From contig CANMOP010000004.1 of the NCBI GenBank assembly GCA_947499615.1, positions 39,146 through 103,145 on the forward strand: DNA of 64,000 nucleotides, written 5' to 3'. The DNA is from RH-chloro-G1 sp003670575 (lineage in GTDB: Bacteria > Chloroflexota > Dehalococcoidia > UBA2979). The notes under the pieces were generated by a model. It was not told where the DNA came from and made no database searches. It worked only from the letters and a program-made list of their open reading frames with translations. Shown here piece by piece: positions 62,340-64,000 of this stretch. Position 1 is the first letter of the stretch. The number at the start of each line of letters is the position of its first letter. The position numbers and the translations under genes are program-made.

Positions 62340-62424
62340 GGGGAAGTGTCGGAACTGGCAGACGAGCATGATTTAGGATCATGTGCCGCAAGGCGTGGGA
62401 GTTCGAGTCTCCTCTTCCCCACCA
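62340..62424 (+). tRNA. tRNA-Leu (anticodon TAG)
   Basis: An 85-base class II tRNA with a long variable arm. Acceptor GGGGAAG pairs perfectly with CTTCCCC; the anticodon stem CATGA/TCATG carries loop TTTAGGA giving TAG. CCA is encoded. It lies 78 bases after tRNA-Lys and probably shares its transcript. Confidence 0.97.
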
Positions 62425-62491
62425 GGGCTGAGGACAATCTCATCCGGAGAGCGGGCATCCACCAACGCGGGCAGGCTGAAGGAGGGGCAAT

Positions 62492-63508
<1,017 letters not shown>

Positions 63509-63520
63509 GGGAGCACGCAG

Positions 63521-64000
63521 ATGACGACGACGCAATCCACGCCACGTGTAGCCCCCACCGGCGACACCCTGGTTGAGGTCAAGAACCTCAAGATGTATTT
63601 CCCCGTCACGTCCGGCTCGTTCCTTCAGCGGAAGGTCGCCGATGTGAAGGCGGTCGACGATGTCTCCTTCTTCGTCCGTCGAGGTGAGACGCTGGGACTG
63701 GTGGGAGAGTCCGGCTGCGGCAAGTCGACCACCGGTCGCGCGCTGTTGCAGCTGTACCGCCCCACTGGCGGCTCAGTGAACTTCGACGGTACCGAGCTCA
63801 CCACGCTTGGTGGCGGCGACCTGCGCCGCTTCCGTCGCCGCATGCAGATGATCTTCCAGGACCCGTACTCCTCCTTGAACCCCCGCATGAACGTGAAGAG
63901 CATCGTCGCTGAGCCGATGCAGATTCACGGCCTGCACAAGGGTGCCGAGCGCGAAGACCGGATCAACTACATCCTGAACGCGGTGGGCCTGAACCCATAC
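63521..64000 (+). CDS. oppF: Oligopeptide ABC transporter ATP-binding protein (OppF type), cut by the window end
   Basis: The first 160 codons of an ABC ATPase from ATG 63521. An N-terminal OppF-type segment (LKMYFPVTSGSFLQRKV) precedes Walker A GESGCGKSTTGRALL and the Q-loop IFQDPYSSLNPRMNV. The signature motif and Walker B lie past the window edge. It pairs with the upstream OppD-type ATPase. Confidence 0.92.
   Translation, partial: MTTTQSTPRVAPTGDTLVEVKNLKMYFPVTSGSFLQRKVADVKAVDDVSFFVRRGETLGLVGESGCGKSTTGRALLQLYRPTGGSVNFDGTELTTLGGGDLRRFRRRMQMIFQDPYSSLNPRMNVKSIVAEPMQIHGLHKGAEREDRINYILNAVGLNPY

Overview
This 64 kb window is a GC-rich bacterial chromosome segment packed with housekeeping genes. 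I can support about 56 protein-coding genes, one gene relic and four tRNA genes (Arg-CCG, Val-GAC, Lys-CTT, Leu-TAG, all with encoded CCA). There is no rRNA, CRISPR array, transposase, phage gene or secondary-metabolite cluster. The gene content (GuaB3, an actinobacterial-style TopA tail, a TGS-less ThrS, a MetG with variant signature motifs, a fused AroK-AroB, a Nal1-like protease) and the GC bias suggest a member of Chloroflexota or a neighbouring terrabacterial lineage. That placement is inference; no marker here proves it.

Layout. 1-9.5 kb: a RecO-like tail, an FMN split-barrel protein, a metG-tatD-prenyl synthetase operon (minus), guaB3 with a structured leader (plus), a DinB-like protein, prfA-prmC (minus), and a compositionally distinct PIN-domain gene. 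9.6-18.5 kb: divergent hisS and rel, then HIT, comM, epoxide hydrolase, tRNA-Arg, a membrane protein and two tandem cyclophilins. 18.7-24 kb: a 1253-residue GAF/GGDEF receptor and a minus-strand arsenate reductase-aquaglyceroporin pair. 24-36.4 kb: a long minus-strand run glmU-corC-dprA-topA-xerD-aroQ-pepP-efp-xseA-xseB-purN-like. 36.5-45.6 kb: a plus-strand run alaS-ruvX-mltG-aroE-orf-aroC-aroKB-acylphosphatase, which together with aroQ supplies several shikimate enzymes. 45.7-51.7 kb: accessory envelope and cofactor genes (Tic20-like protein, YHYH lipoprotein, mobB-like/moeA, RAM-domain protein, methyltransferase, Nal1-like protease). 51.8-64 kb: pheS-pheT, an orphan HicB, infC-rpmI-rplT (minus), an acyl-CoA carboxylase BC/BCCP pair (minus), a lipoprotein, thrS (minus), a tRNA cluster and the start of an oppDF peptide-transporter locus.

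The strongest non-obvious signal is in start sites. Many genes that head a transcription unit have a TANNNT hexamer exactly 6-7 bases before the start codon and no Shine-Dalgarno (metG, prfA, hisS, the PIN gene, dprA, pheS, pheT, a lipoprotein gene). This pattern predicts leaderless mRNAs. Genes without it (infC, thrS, oppD and others) carry clear Shine-Dalgarno sequences. Other points worth following are an attenuator-like leader before guaB3, an ATC start codon for infC, an EF-P with a shortened tip loop, a degenerate HD-GYP-like tail on the GGDEF protein, an aqp-arsC pair, and an apparent one-base frameshift in the Nal1-like protease signal peptide. I found no clearly new multi-gene system; most of the window is core metabolism and information processing.
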